Assembly: GCF_963526985.1 (NCBI RefSeq)
Contig: NZ_CAURPW010000009.1
Span: forward strand, 42,910-106,909
Source of the DNA: an uncultured Campylobacter sp.
Lineage (GTDB): Bacteria > Campylobacterota > Campylobacteria > Campylobacterales > Campylobacteraceae
Direction: 5' to 3'
DNA length: 64,000 nucleotides
In this document: positions 41,734 to 51,232 of the stretch, piece after piece
Layout: every line of letters starts with the position of its first letter
Position numbering within the stretch: position 1 is the first letter of the stretch
Made by a program: the position numbers and the translations under genes
Notes under the pieces: generated by a model
Told to the model about the DNA's origin: nothing
Seen by the model: only the letters and a program-made list of their open reading frames with translations
Databases searched by the model: none

Positions 41734-42276
41734 ATGGGTAATTTTTTTGAGATTTTAGATGTCGGCATCGCCTCGGTAAACAAAACCGTAGCGGTGCTAG
41801 GCATCGCTGCAGGCACGCTGCTGGCATTCATTAACGTCGTTATGCGCTACTGCTTTAACACGGGCTGGTCGTGGGCGGGCGAGCTAACGAACTACCTTTT
41901 TATCTGGTCGGCGTTTTTTGCCGCAGCATACGGCTTTAGAAAAGGCATACATATCTCGGTTACGATTTTGATCGAGAGATTTCCGCCCATCGTCGCAAAG
42001 GCCTATCTCATCTTTGCAAATATACTAACGACGGCATTTTTGATGTTTATCGTAGTTTATAGCGTGCAGTATCTGCAGGTGATGATCGAGCTTGATTTCA
42101 TGAGCGTGGATCTAGGCGTGCCGCAGTGGATACCTATGCTGGTGCTTCCGATAGCGTTTTTGGGTGCTAGCTACCGCGCCGGAGAGAAAATTTTCCAGAT
42201 CGCTATGACGCCGGCCGATAAGGTCATCGTAAATAACGAAGCCGAGATGATACACGACTCGGTCAAGAAAAGCTAA
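41734..42276 (+). CDS. dctQ: TRAP transporter small permease, DctQ type
   Basis: The product is 180 residues with four membrane helices. The family motif region is FNTGWSWAGELTNYLFIWSA near 45-64, then RKGIHISVTILIERFPP. DctQ holds the large permease and is required for sodium-driven uptake. The gene is 6 nt after dctP and 9 nt before dctM and has its own GGATTTT site. Confidence 0.92.
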   Translation: MGNFFEILDVGIASVNKTVAVLGIAAGTLLAFINVVMRYCFNTGWSWAGELTNYLFIWSAFFAAAYGFRKGIHISVTILIERFPPIVAKAYLIFANILTTAFLMFIVVYSVQYLQVMIELDFMSVDLGVPQWIPMLVLPIAFLGASYRAGEKIFQIAMTPADKVIVNNEAEMIHDSVKKS

Positions 42277-42285
42277 GGAGAGCCT

Positions 42286-43569
42286 ATGACCATCGCATTT
42301 TTATTTATCTCGCTGTTTGGCCTTATGCTTATAGGCGTTCCGGTTGCTGTTTCGCTTGGAGCTAGTACGGTTTTAACGATGCTGCTCTTTACCAACTTAG
42401 ATGTTGCGGAGGTGCCTCAGCGTATTTTTGACGGTATCAATAAATTTCCTCTCATGGCGATTCCGATGTTTATCCTAGCCGGAAATTTACTGAGCAAGGG
42501 CGGCTCTGCTAGACGCATTATAGATTTTGCTAAATCCATGGTCGGACATCTACCGGGCGGCCTGCCGATGAGCGCGATATTTGCGTGCGTTATATTTGCA
42601 GCGGTTTCTGGCAGCTCGCCCGCTACGGTCGTAGCGATAGGATCTATCATGTTTGTCGCGATTAAAGAAGCCGGCTACCCAAAAGAGTATGCCGTGGGCG
42701 GCATCACAACCGCAGGCTCTCTAGGCATTTTGATCCCGCCTTCGGTCGTTATGATCGTTTACGGCGTTACGGCCGAGGTCAGTATCGCGCAGCTATTTAT
42801 GGCGGGCGTGGTGCCTGGACTGATGCTAGGCGGCATGATGATACTTCAGACTTATATCGGAGCGAAAAAACTCGGATTTAAAGCTACTACGCCCGAGCCT
42901 TGGAGCGAGCGAATAAAAAAATTCTTTAGAGCATTTTGGGCGCTGCTAATCGTAGTAGTCGTTATCGGCGGTATCTACGGCGGCATTTTCACCCCGACCG
43001 AGGCTGCGGCGGCGAGCGCGATATATGCGCTGATTATTTCGCTATTTGTTTATAAAGATATCAAATTTAAAGACCTATGGGACATCTGCCTAGAGTCTGC
43101 TATCACGACGGCGATGATATTTTTCATCATCGCAAACGCGGTCGTGTTTGCATACCTGCTAACTACCCAAAACATTCCGCAGACGATAGCAGATAGCATC
43201 CTAGCAGCAAATATCGGCAAAATAGGCTTTTTAATCATCGTAAACATCCTGCTTTTCATCATGGGACAGTTTATGGAGCCGTCATCGGTCGTTATGATCA
43301 TGGTGCCGCTGCTACTACCGATCGCAAAAGCGCTAGGCGTGGATCCGGTGCACTTTGGCATCCTGCTAATCGTGAATATGGAAATCGGCATGATCACGCC
43401 GCCCGTGGGCTTAAATTTATTCGTCGCCAGCGGCCTAACCGGCATGAATCTAAAAGACGTCATCGTCTCATGCTTGCCGTGGACTTTGACGCTATTTATC
43501 GGGCTTATTTTAGTGACGTATATCCCGGAGATTTCGCTTTGGTTGCCTAATCTTATGTACAAAAACTAA
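42286..43569 (+). CDS. dctM: TRAP transporter large permease, DctM type
   Basis: The product is 427 residues with about twelve membrane helices. Hallmarks are NKFPLMAIPMFILAGNLLSK, the FAAVSGSSPATVVAIGSIM and TTAGSLGILIPPSVVMIVYG segments and FMEPSSVVMIMVPLLLPIA. DctM is the sodium-coupled transport channel of the TRAP system. The start is preceded by AAGGAGAGCCT. It is the last gene of the operon, and a hairpin follows. Confidence 0.95.
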   Translation: MTIAFLFISLFGLMLIGVPVAVSLGASTVLTMLLFTNLDVAEVPQRIFDGINKFPLMAIPMFILAGNLLSKGGSARRIIDFAKSMVGHLPGGLPMSAIFACVIFAAVSGSSPATVVAIGSIMFVAIKEAGYPKEYAVGGITTAGSLGILIPPSVVMIVYGVTAEVSIAQLFMAGVVPGLMLGGMMILQTYIGAKKLGFKATTPEPWSERIKKFFRAFWALLIVVVVIGGIYGGIFTPTEAAAASAIYALIISLFVYKDIKFKDLWDICLESAITTAMIFFIIANAVVFAYLLTTQNIPQTIADSILAANIGKIGFLIIVNILLFIMGQFMEPSSVVMIMVPLLLPIAKALGVDPVHFGILLIVNMEIGMITPPVGLNLFVASGLTGMNLKDVIVSCLPWTLTLFIGLILVTYIPEISLWLPNLMYKN

Positions 43570-43584
43570 CCGACTTTAAATTTT

Positions 43585-43614
43585 GCGAGCGAGCCTAGCT
43601 AAAGCCTTGCTCGC
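43585..43614 (+). terminator. Possible terminator after dctM
   Basis: GCGAGCgAG and CCTTGCTCGC can pair over 8-9 positions around a loop of about 11 nt, 16 nt after the stop codon, with only a short T run beyond. Confidence 0.4.
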
Positions 43615-43670
43615 CTTAAATTATGCCGCGCTAAATTTACCTCAAAAGCCCAAATAAAGCCAAAGTGTCG

Positions 43671-43676
43671 TATAAT
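43671..43676 (+). promoter_or_regulatory. -10 box for the diguanylate cyclase gene
   Basis: GTGTCGTATAATTTTC places TATAAT 25 nt upstream of the start codon, which has an AAAGGGGGAG site. Confidence 0.55.
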
Positions 43677-43701
43677 TTTCGCAAATAAAAAGGGGGAGAT
43701 T

Positions 43702-44967
43702 ATGTATAGCGTCAAACTGCATATTTGCTTAAGCGAGGATTTAAAAAACAAGCTTGAAATTTTAGAAAAAATCCAGCCAAGGCTGCGCTTTACGCATGAA
43801 TTTAGCACTATAAAAAGCTCAAGCGATATCCCTACGCCCATACCCGACGAAAATCAATATCTCATCATCGCAAGCGAGAACTGCGGACTAAATTTACCCG
43901 AGCTAAAAAACCGTATCGGCAAAAACGGCTTTTTGGCGATTTACGCGAGGGATGCGGACAAGATAACCGGCGAACAAAAAGATGCCGCCGATGAAATTTG
44001 GCTAGAAAGCGCAAATTTAGACGACTTTTACTTTGAAAAAGCGCTAAATTTGATCGCCGAGCGCAAAGAGGCGTGGCTACAAAAAACGTGGTTGCAGACG
44101 ATGATAAACTCATCTCCCGATATGATCTGGTTTAAGGATATGGGCGGACTACATCTAGAGGTAAACGACGCCTTTTGCGAGGTCGTAGATAAGCAAAAAG
44201 ACGACGTTCGCGGTAAAGATCACTACTATATCTGGAATATCCCAAAAGAGATATACGAGCAAACGGGCTACGTCTGCGTCCAGACCGAGGACGACGTCGT
44301 AGCCGCGCGCAAAACCTGCCTGCTGGACGAAGAGGTGATGAAGGCAGACGGCAATCTAAGCAAGCTAAAAACGTATAAAACGCCGATATTTGACGGCGAG
44401 ACGATCATCGGTACCGTAGGCATCGCTCGCGACGTGACGAAAGAGTACGAGTATCTGCAAAATATCGAACATCTAGCCCACTACGACCAGCTCACGGGGC
44501 TAGCTAACCGCAACCAGTTGGACGCATTTTTAGACAAGCTAAAAACCACGCATATGAGCATACTTTATATGGATCTGGATCGCTTCAAACAGGTAAACGA
44601 CGAGCACGGACATCAGGCGGGCGATAAGGCTCTGGTTGCGATCGCGGAGCTGATAAAAGAGATTTTTAACGACGCTATGAACGTGCGTATCGGCGGGGAC
44701 GAGTTTATCTCGATATTTACCGACGGCGCGAATATGCAAAGCATAGCGCCCCGCGTGCAAATTTTGATTGACCGATTTTTTAAAATTTGTCAAGAAAATC
44801 CGCTCTTTAACGGGCTATCGGTAAGTGCGGGCATCGCAGAAGGCCAGATCGGGCACGGCTCGTTTGACCTGCTGCTTCAGCGCGCCGACGATGCTCTTTA
44901 TAGGGCTAAACACGCGGGCCGCGGTACCTACTGCATAAATCCCTGGGAAGACTTTGAGCAAAAATAA
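43702..44967 (+). CDS. PAS-GGDEF diguanylate cyclase
   Basis: The product is 421 residues without membrane helices. The N-terminal 130 residues form an uncharacterised, response-regulator-like alpha/beta region (YLIIASENCGLNLPELKNRI). A PAS domain follows at about 132-250 (LQTMINSSPDMIWFKDMGG, GTVGIARDVTKEYEY). The GGDEF domain at about 262-412 has YDQLTGLANRNQLDAFLDKL, YMDLDRFKQVNDEHGH and the intact active site IGGDEFISIF (GGDEF at 331-335). No RxxD product-inhibition site is evident just before it. It should make cyclic di-GMP in response to a signal sensed by the PAS domain. It is a single gene. Confidence 0.92.
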   Translation: MYSVKLHICLSEDLKNKLEILEKIQPRLRFTHEFSTIKSSSDIPTPIPDENQYLIIASENCGLNLPELKNRIGKNGFLAIYARDADKITGEQKDAADEIWLESANLDDFYFEKALNLIAERKEAWLQKTWLQTMINSSPDMIWFKDMGGLHLEVNDAFCEVVDKQKDDVRGKDHYYIWNIPKEIYEQTGYVCVQTEDDVVAARKTCLLDEEVMKADGNLSKLKTYKTPIFDGETIIGTVGIARDVTKEYEYLQNIEHLAHYDQLTGLANRNQLDAFLDKLKTTHMSILYMDLDRFKQVNDEHGHQAGDKALVAIAELIKEIFNDAMNVRIGGDEFISIFTDGANMQSIAPRVQILIDRFFKICQENPLFNGLSVSAGIAEGQIGHGSFDLLLQRADDALYRAKHAGRGTYCINPWEDFEQK

Positions 44968-45212
44968 ATTTACGCTAGCGTTTGCCGGTCGGTAGCGATG
45001 CGGCACGAATTTACGGCGACTCGTCAGCATCTATGCGCCTTGACGGCCGACCGTAAATTTGATATCGCTTCTTATCTTTTACTCTAAATTTTATTCAAAT
45101 TTAACGCAAAAGCAAATTTCGATTTTATCGGCGCTCGCGGGTAAATTTAAAAGCTAGCGAGGAAAAATAAGCGGCAAATTTAGCCTCAAATTTAAGCTCC
45201 GCACGGTCAAAT

Positions 45213-46183
45213 TTAACGGCGCTGGTCGATTATGGCGCTCTTAATCCAGACAAACTAGACCAAAATCAGCTCAAAATTTGGGCGGACAAAGTTGATCCGG
45301 GAAAGCTAACGGGTAAAAATTTAAGCATGCGGCCTGGCGTAAAATGGGGTTTGATAAGTTGGAGGACGGATGGCGTAAGGAGCTCGGCCTAAATCCGAAC
45401 GAGCCGGTAGCCGTGAGGAGGATATTTTCTCTAAGCGGCTACACGAGAGACGATAAAATAAGCGTCTGGGGCAAGATAAACGGGCTTGACTCATCGGTAA
45501 GCAAAGAAAAAGCCGCCGAGCTAAAAAGCTTCGTAGATAGCACGCGAGCCTTGATCGCGCACGCGCGCGATCCGTCCGATATATTTAGGCGGGACGTCTT
45601 TAGCGTGGATAAATTTATGAAGAGATTTGATGTGGATTTGGGCGGGTTCGGCTTAGGGCTCATGCGTAGCGGTAGCGGTGTGGCAATGGACGCCAAGGCC
45701 TCAAAGCTGCTGGATTCAGATATGAGCGAGGAGGAATTTAAAGATAAATGGCTCGAGTACGCCGCAAATAAAATCCTAGGCGAATACGCAAACGTAAAAA
45801 TCTCGCTCAAAAACGGCGCGCTAAATTTCGACCAAACGCCCGCAAAAGAGCGTATTACGCTTCTTGGGCAAGATCTCGAAACTCGCGTGAGCTACGCGGA
45901 CGAAGCGAGCAAAAAAGAGTTTTTTAAATTTCTAAAAGACGTATTTAAAAACGGCGAAAGCATCGGAGACGCGCTGCAAAAAATCGCTCTAAAAAAGGGA
46001 GACTTTGACGAAACGGCCAAAGAGGAAGCGCAAGCAGACGCCGCAAAAGAAAAGAAATTTAAACCTATCCAAGCCGTTAGTAAAAGCCAAACCTATGTTT
46101 ATAAGGATATAAAGCGCGAGTTTTTCGAGAAATTTATCAAAGTTGAACAAGAAAAAAATGAACGGACGCAACCAAGCTTTTAG
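45213..46183 (+). pseudogene. Frameshifted, probably 5'-truncated gene of unknown function
   Basis: From 45344 an open frame of 279 codons runs to 46183 (ELGLNPNEPVAVRRIFSLSG, a glycine-rich centre GGFGLGLMRSGSG and a charged lysine-rich tail). Its ATG has no ribosome binding site. Upstream, a different frame from about 45213 to 45350 shows coding character (LVDYGALNPDKLDQNQ, WADKVDPGKLTGKNL). It would join smoothly to the 279-codon frame if one base were added in the GGGGTTT run at 45346-45352. No start is found for the upstream part, so the 5' end seems lost as well. The family is not recognised. The combination of truncation and homopolymer frameshift suggests a pseudogene or a sequencing slip. 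Confidence 0.65.
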
Positions 46184-46308
46184 AAGCTTTAAATAAAATC
46201 CGAAAACTAGATATAAACGTATAAATTTAGCTATTTCGCAGATAGCGTCAAAGTAGCCTAAGCGCGGATAAATTTACTCGCTACAAAAATGAAGTGTAAC
46301 AATGAGCG

Positions 46309-47010
46309 TTAAATTTGCTCGTGCATCTCCTCTGCTAGGCGCTTTTTGTAGGCGCGCATGAAATAAAACGCCCAAATTAGCGGAAATATTATCTCCAGCC
46401 CTTTCCAGAAAATAAACGGAACAATATAGGTAGTATACCTGTGACCAATCACAAAACCTATACAAACCGCACAGCAAGTAGCCGCATAGCTTGCCGCAAA
46501 GGCAGCGCCTAAATTTATTATTTCGGAGTCGGTCGTAACAATCTGGATCGCAACCAAATATATGAAAGAGCTTACTAGCGCGGCCAGGAAAAACCAATTC
46601 AGAACGCCTAATTTTTGATGGTCTATATCCGCGCTAAGATAGCCCGCTATGCACGCGATGATACATAGTGTGCATAAGATAGCGCGTAGCACGGCTAAAT
46701 ATCGCAGTCCGCGAGGTTGTATCGCGCCTTCGTAGCAGCTGCTTTCGTAGATACTACTTTGGCTGTTTTTGCCGCCGCGCCCCGCGACATAGACAAGATG
46801 TGCGCCCAGTGCTATGAAACACGCGCATGCTGCAAAGTCCCAAAATATGAAGTTGCCGAAGATTGTCCCGCCCAAGCCATCATCGCCCGTAGGCCCTATT
46901 AAATAAGGCCACGAAATTTTCACTACGCAAAACATCGCCGCGAGCAAAATCGGATGCAGCGCTAGCTTGCCGCTCCTTAAATCAAAGAGTAAATTTTTAA
47001 AATAGCTCAT
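46309..47010 (-). CDS. Multi-pass membrane protein, function unknown
   Basis: The product is 233 residues with about six hydrophobic helices. The N-terminus is MSYFKNLLFDLRSGKLALHP, followed by a central loop near 85-100 (RGGKNSQSSIYESSCYEG). It has an unusual number of cysteines within or near the helices (for example CACFIALG, CTLCIIACIAG, CCAVCIGFV). It has no recognisable family motif and stands alone between the pseudogene and the acidic peptide gene. The start has AAGGGAAAAAT upstream. Confidence 0.7.
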   Translation of the reverse strand: MSYFKNLLFDLRSGKLALHPILLAAMFCVVKISWPYLIGPTGDDGLGGTIFGNFIFWDFAACACFIALGAHLVYVAGRGGKNSQSSIYESSCYEGAIQPRGLRYLAVLRAILCTLCIIACIAGYLSADIDHQKLGVLNWFFLAALVSSFIYLVAIQIVTTDSEIINLGAAFAASYAATCCAVCIGFVIGHRYTTYIVPFIFWKGLEIIFPLIWAFYFMRAYKKRLAEEMHEQI

Positions 47011-47293
47011 ATTTTTCCCTTAAAATTCCGTAGAATTTTAAAATTCCGCAAAATCCGTTCGGTAAATTTTGCGGTTTTGAAATAAAATAATCAAAAGTTG
47101 CGTATTTTTTATACTTAAATTTAGCCGCAACGTCTAGATTTGTGCGTAATTAGCGGCATTTTCTAAAAATTGCAAGCGCAGAGCAAACTAAAATTTAAAA
47201 TATCGTAGTTTCTTTGTTTAAACCTCAAACAAAGCGTCAGTTCAGATTCGGCCTGCCGGCAAATTTACCCGCAAAGCCGAATTTGAGCGCAAA
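47011..47293. other. Intergenic stretch, no gene seen
   Basis: These 283 AT-rich bases lie between the end of the acidic peptide gene and the membrane protein gene, both on the reverse strand. No reading frame or clear hairpin was identified. Confidence 0.4.
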
Positions 47294-47443
47294 TCACATC
47301 TCGTAGCTATCCTCTTCGTCTTCGTCGCCGTATTCGTAGTCGTTCTCGTCGTAGTTATAGCTGTATCGCTCGGACCTCTCGTCGTCAAATTCAGAGTATT
47401 CCTCCTCCAGATCTTCCTCTTCGTAGTCAAATTCTTCGCTCAT
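47294..47443 (-). CDS. Very acidic 49-residue peptide downstream of mscS
   Basis: The ATG at 47443 has an excellent ribosome binding site (AAAGGAGAGAAA) and the frame runs 49 codons. About half the residues are Asp or Glu and eight are Tyr (MSEEFDYEEEDLEEEYSEFD, then a YSYNYDENDYEYGDEDEE tail). There are two arginines and no lysine. It begins 16 nt after the mscS stop codon on the same strand, so it is probably in the carbonic anhydrase-mscS operon. Its extreme charge suggests a binding partner that is basic or a metal ion, but no family is recognised. Confidence 0.7.
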   Translation of the reverse strand: MSEEFDYEEEDLEEEYSEFDDERSERYSYNYDENDYEYGDEDEEDSYEM

Positions 47444-47459
47444 TTTCTCTCCTTTAAAA

Positions 47460-49307
47460 TTATTTTTTCACTTCTTCGACGTATAGGCTCTGGCTAGGGA
47501 AGGCAAATCCAAGTCCGTTGGCCTCTACGATATTCATTATTTTTAGCATCACGTCCTCTTTGACGGCCAAAAACTCGCCCCAAACTATCGTCTTTGAAAA
47601 GCAATACACGAGGATATTTATCGAACTATCCGCAAACTCGTCCACGACGACGAATAAATTCGACTTATATCCCGCCAAATCGTCAAACGAAACGATGCCT
47701 CGGTCGTAGCGGCTAACTTTTTTAGACCCCATATCGTCGCCCTTTGCGATGTCTGGGTGGTCGATTAGCATCTGTTTTATCTCCTCGACGCACTTTTTGA
47801 TCTGCTCGGTCGTGGCGCTATACTCTAGCCCGATTAGCATCCTGATGCGTCGTCCCATCTTTCGCCTGCTCCAGTTTCGTATCGGATCGCTAGCTAGCTT
47901 GGAGTTTGGTACGAAGATAAGGGCGTTGTCAAAGGTTCGCACGGTCGTTTTTCTAAGCCCGATCTCCACGACCGTTCCCTCGATGTCGCCGCACACGATC
48001 CAGTCGCCTTGCGAAAACGAGTTATCAAAGAGCAGCATGACGGAAGCAAAGAAATTCGCCAAAATATCCTTGGTCGCAAGAGCTACCGCAAGGCCGCCGA
48101 TACCAAGAGACGCGATGATGGCGCTGACGTTAAATCCGAGCTTGCTAAGCACGATAAGTAGCGCGATAACAAAGATGATGAAATAGATGATCTTTAGGAT
48201 CAAATTTATCACCTCTTTGCGCCCGCTTTTTTTGGTGAGTTCGTTGATGAGCACCATGCCGTAGCCGTTTAGTACGCTAAGTATGAGCCAGGTGACGGCG
48301 ATAACGAAAGTGATCGTAAGGAAATTTGCAAATTTTATCAGCATAGGAGCGGGATAATACGCGATCGAGACGCATATATCTATCGCGTAGGCGATGAGGG
48401 TGAGCAGCATCGGGCGTTTGATGATCTCGACGATGCGCCCTTTCGTCTGTCTATCCGAGTCGTGCTTGACAAAAAATTTCATTAGCGCCCACAGCGTGAG
48501 CTTACTAAGCAGCGTCGTAAACGAGACGAAAAACAAAAATACTACGAATATAATCGCAGCTTTGCCGACGTTAAATTTACTCGTAAAGGAGGCCTTTTCG
48601 TTGATAAAATCGATCGCCGTTTTTAAATTTAGCTCCGAAATGATGTAGTTTGACGTGAGCAGCTCGGCGTTATCGCGCAGATAGTGAAGTATCTCCTCAA
48701 GCGTCTTTTTGTGCGCCTCTAGCGCCTCTAGTTCGCCTTTGTGCGCAGCGAGCGCTTCCTCGTTTAGACTATCTTTAAACTCCTTAAACTGCGAGTAAAA
48801 CTCCGTCTGAAAGCTAAGCAGCGTCTCCTCGACGGCGAGCCTTACGTCCACGGCCTTGCCGCCTTCTTTGAAGATATTTTCTAAATTTAAAAGCGAGGAG
48901 TAAAACAGCCCGTCAAGCTGCATACGCTCAAACTCCAGCTTGTCTTTTACGTATAAATTTTGGTTGTCTGAGTTTTTTAGCCGTTTGATTTTTGATTCCA
49001 AATTTTGCATTTCGCGCTTAAATTTCTGCACCTGCTCCTCGTCGATTTCGATTTGCATGATGAGGTAGGGGATCTGCTCGATTAGCTTTTCTTTTTTCTC
49101 CGAGACGGTTTTAAAAAGCACGTTTTTATCGGCGGTCTCGTTATTTTCGGCGGATTGTGCTTTGATAACGGCGATTTGAGAGTTTGCTTCGTTGATTTGA
49201 TTTACGACGCTTAGGATATCCGTGGCGTTTAGGTCGTCGATTTTGGTATTTGCTAGTAAATTTAAGCCAAAGCACAGCGCAAAAACGGCGGCTAAAATTT
49301 TTCTCAT
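47460..49307 (-). CDS. MscS-family mechanosensitive channel
   Basis: The product is 615 residues. A signal peptide (MRKILAAVFALCFGLNLLAN) is followed by a long helical, coiled-coil-rich periplasmic region to about 230, then four membrane helices between about 245 and 400. The pore helix and MscS core follow: ASLGIGGLAVALATKDILAN, then FDNSFSQGDWIVCGDIEGTV and RTFDNALIFVPNSKLASDPI. The family releases solutes on hypo-osmotic shock. The extra N-terminal region marks the larger YjeP/MscK-like subgroup. The start overlaps the carbonic anhydrase stop by 4 nt, the same arrangement as Cj0237-Cj0238 in C. jejuni. Confidence 0.92.
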   Translation of the reverse strand: MRKILAAVFALCFGLNLLANTKIDDLNATDILSVVNQINEANSQIAVIKAQSAENNETADKNVLFKTVSEKKEKLIEQIPYLIMQIEIDEEQVQKFKREMQNLESKIKRLKNSDNQNLYVKDKLEFERMQLDGLFYSSLLNLENIFKEGGKAVDVRLAVEETLLSFQTEFYSQFKEFKDSLNEEALAAHKGELEALEAHKKTLEEILHYLRDNAELLTSNYIISELNLKTAIDFINEKASFTSKFNVGKAAIIFVVFLFFVSFTTLLSKLTLWALMKFFVKHDSDRQTKGRIVEIIKRPMLLTLIAYAIDICVSIAYYPAPMLIKFANFLTITFVIAVTWLILSVLNGYGMVLINELTKKSGRKEVINLILKIIYFIIFVIALLIVLSKLGFNVSAIIASLGIGGLAVALATKDILANFFASVMLLFDNSFSQGDWIVCGDIEGTVVEIGLRKTTVRTFDNALIFVPNSKLASDPIRNWSRRKMGRRIRMLIGLEYSATTEQIKKCVEEIKQMLIDHPDIAKGDDMGSKKVSRYDRGIVSFDDLAGYKSNLFVVVDEFADSSINILVYCFSKTIVWGEFLAVKEDVMLKIMNIVEANGLGFAFPSQSLYVEEVKK

Positions 49308-49933
49308 TTCTCGACTCCTAGCAGTTTAAAGCTCTTCGTCACGAAGTTGTAGTTGTAGATTTCGCCCGTTTCTATTATGTAGTGCCAGGCGTAAATTTTT
49401 AGCTCCTCGTCTTTAAATTTAGCCTTTACGTCTGGATAGCTCAGTAAATTTTCAAACGAATTTACGAGGCTTAAGCGCTCGGTTAGCCACTCTCTTTTTG
49501 CGATATTGTCGCCGAAAAGCTTTTGCACGCGCTTTTTTACGGGCTCTAGCAAATCTAGCCAGCGCTTTACGTTTGGCGTTTTGCTAAATTTAGCCTCGTC
49601 CATCCACAAAGCCGCGCAGCCGCCGCAGTTGCTATGTCCGCAGATGATGACGTTTTGCACGTTTAGCGTTTGCAAGGCGTACTCGATCGCCGAGGTTGTA
49701 GCCAAAAACTCCTCGCTTTTGCGGTACGGAGGCACGATATTTGCGATATTTCGCACGACGACTAGGTCGCCCGGCATCGTGTTTGTTATGAGGCTAGGCA
49801 CGACGCGCGAGTCGATACAGCCCACAAAAAGGGTGTGCGGCGTCTGCTTCTCGCCCAGGCTTTCAAAAAGCTCCTTGTGTTCTAAAAAATCTTCTTCCAT
49901 AAATTTAACGGCGCCGTCTAAAATTTCTTGCAT
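49304..49933 (-). CDS. canB: Beta-class carbonic anhydrase
   Basis: The product is 209 residues with zinc ligands C39 in VGCIDSRVVPS, H100 and C103 in ICGHSNCGGC, and the Asp41-Arg43 dyad. RNIANIVPPYRK and the EYALQTLNVQNV helix are typical. It interconverts CO2 and bicarbonate, supporting growth at low CO2. It overlaps the MscS gene by 4 nt. The symbol follows the C. jejuni usage for the enzyme in this neighbourhood. Confidence 0.95.
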   Translation of the reverse strand: MQEILDGAVKFMEEDFLEHKELFESLGEKQTPHTLFVGCIDSRVVPSLITNTMPGDLVVVRNIANIVPPYRKSEEFLATTSAIEYALQTLNVQNVIICGHSNCGGCAALWMDEAKFSKTPNVKRWLDLLEPVKKRVQKLFGDNIAKREWLTERLSLVNSFENLLSYPDVKAKFKDEELKIYAWHYIIETGEIYNYNFVTKSFKLLGVEK

Positions 49934-49961
49934 TGTATTTTCCCGAATAATTTTTTAAAAT

Positions 49962-49967
49962 ATTATA
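49962..49967 (-). promoter_or_regulatory. -10 box for the carbonic anhydrase-mscS operon
   Basis: Reverse strand TTTTTGATATAATATT gives TATAAT 29 nt upstream of the canB start. Confidence 0.5.
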
Positions 49968-50093
49968 TCAAAAACGTTTCAAACTTCGTCAAAAAAATTT
50001 AAATTGCTTTTTGCGCGTCAAATTCAGCGATTTTTTATATTTTATTTACCTATTTTTGGCTAAATTTGCATCAAAAATTAAAAAGGAGAGAAC

Positions 50094-50795
50094 ATGAGTT
50101 TATACGACAGAAATTATGCAAGCTCAAGCGAGCATGAGGTTGCCGGCGAATATTCGCAAAGCGCGCTTAGCACGTTTATCAAGCAAACTTATCAGCTTTT
50201 TGCGGCTTCGCTTTTAGCAGCCAGCGTCGGAGCTTACGTCGGGCTTTATAGCTCGCTGGGAGCGACGGTGGCGAGCAACTACTGGCTGTTTGTGATACTT
50301 GAGCTAGGACTTTTGGTCGGTTTAATGTTTGCTAAACGCAAAGCGGGCTTAAATTTGATCCTGCTTTTTGCCTTTACTTTCGTTAGCGGACTTACGCTTA
50401 CGCCTATTTTAGGACGCACTTTTGCGATGCCAGGAGGCGCTGCGATAGTAGCTCAGGCCTTTACGCTTACGACCGTAGCATTTGGCGGACTTAGCGTGTT
50501 TGCGATGAATACCAAACGCGACTTTACGACGTGGGGCAAGATGCTTTTCATCACGCTTATCGTTTTGCTCGTGGCTATGCTGCTAAATTTATTCTTCAAA
50601 AGTCCGATTTTTCAGGTAGCGCTATCGTGCGTATCTGCTGTTTTATTTAGCGCGTATATCCTTTACGATACGCAAAATATCATCCGCGGTAACTACGAAA
50701 CTCCGATCGAGGGCGCAGTTGATCTTTATCTTGACTTCTTAAATTTATTCGTTTCATTGCTTAGAATTTTAGGATTTTTTAATAGCGATGACTAA
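50094..50795 (+). CDS. Bax inhibitor-1/YccA-family membrane protein
   Basis: The product is 233 residues with seven membrane helices. The start MSLYDRNYASSSEHEVAGEY is soluble, then FIKQTYQLFAASLLAASVGA, a central FTFVSGLTLTPILGRTFAMP segment and the C-terminal LYDTQNIIRGNYETPIEGAV, which is the BI-1 family signature. Bacterial members (YccA, YbhL) interact with FtsH or act as calcium-leak channels. It overlaps the next gene by 8 nt. Confidence 0.93.
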   Translation: MSLYDRNYASSSEHEVAGEYSQSALSTFIKQTYQLFAASLLAASVGAYVGLYSSLGATVASNYWLFVILELGLLVGLMFAKRKAGLNLILLFAFTFVSGLTLTPILGRTFAMPGGAAIVAQAFTLTTVAFGGLSVFAMNTKRDFTTWGKMLFITLIVLLVAMLLNLFFKSPIFQVALSCVSAVLFSAYILYDTQNIIRGNYETPIEGAVDLYLDFLNLFVSLLRILGFFNSDD

Positions 50796-51171
50796 CGACG
50801 AGCGGCTTTATCGCGTAATAGACGCAAATTTAAACCGCTTAAAAGAAGGGCTTAGGGTCGTCGAGGACGTCAGACGTTACGGATTTGACGACCTAGCCCT
50901 CGCTAAAAAAATCAAAAGCCTTCGCCACAAATCAAAAGTCCCGCAAAAAGAATTCTTAAAATTTCGCGACGCCGCAAACGACGTGCTAAAACCGAGCCTA
51001 GAAGACGAGCAAATTCGCCTAAATTTGGACGATTTGCAAACCGCCAACATCAAACGCGCGCAAGAAAGCGCAAGGGTTTTAGAGGAGTGTTTTAAGCTCA
51101 TCAACGTTAAAATTTCCGAAATTTTTAAGGCCGTGCGCTACGAACTTTATGAGATAGAAAAAGAAATTTAA
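50788..51171 (+). CDS. ThiD2-domain protein
   Basis: The product is 127 residues: LYRVIDANLNRLKEGLRVVE, then DVRRYGFDDLALAKKIKSLR and KRAQESARVLEECFKL near the end. This is the ThiD2 domain that is fused to thiamine phosphate synthase in some bacteria and stands alone here. A thiamine-related role (phosphorylating the pyrimidine precursor) is suggested for the family. A conventional thiD gene is present at 54094, so redundancy is possible. It overlaps the BI-1 gene. Confidence 0.8.
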   Translation: MTNDERLYRVIDANLNRLKEGLRVVEDVRRYGFDDLALAKKIKSLRHKSKVPQKEFLKFRDAANDVLKPSLEDEQIRLNLDDLQTANIKRAQESARVLEECFKLINVKISEIFKAVRYELYEIEKEI

Positions 51172-51193
51172 CCCAAATTCAAAACTTTTTTAG

Positions 51194-51199
51194 TATAAT
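51194..51199 (+). promoter_or_regulatory. -10 box for secG-frr
   Basis: TTTTTTAGTATAATCGCG gives TATAAT 34 nt upstream of secG. Confidence 0.55.
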
Positions 51200-51232
51200 C
51201 GCGACTAATTTTGAAAATTTAAAAGGATTTTT

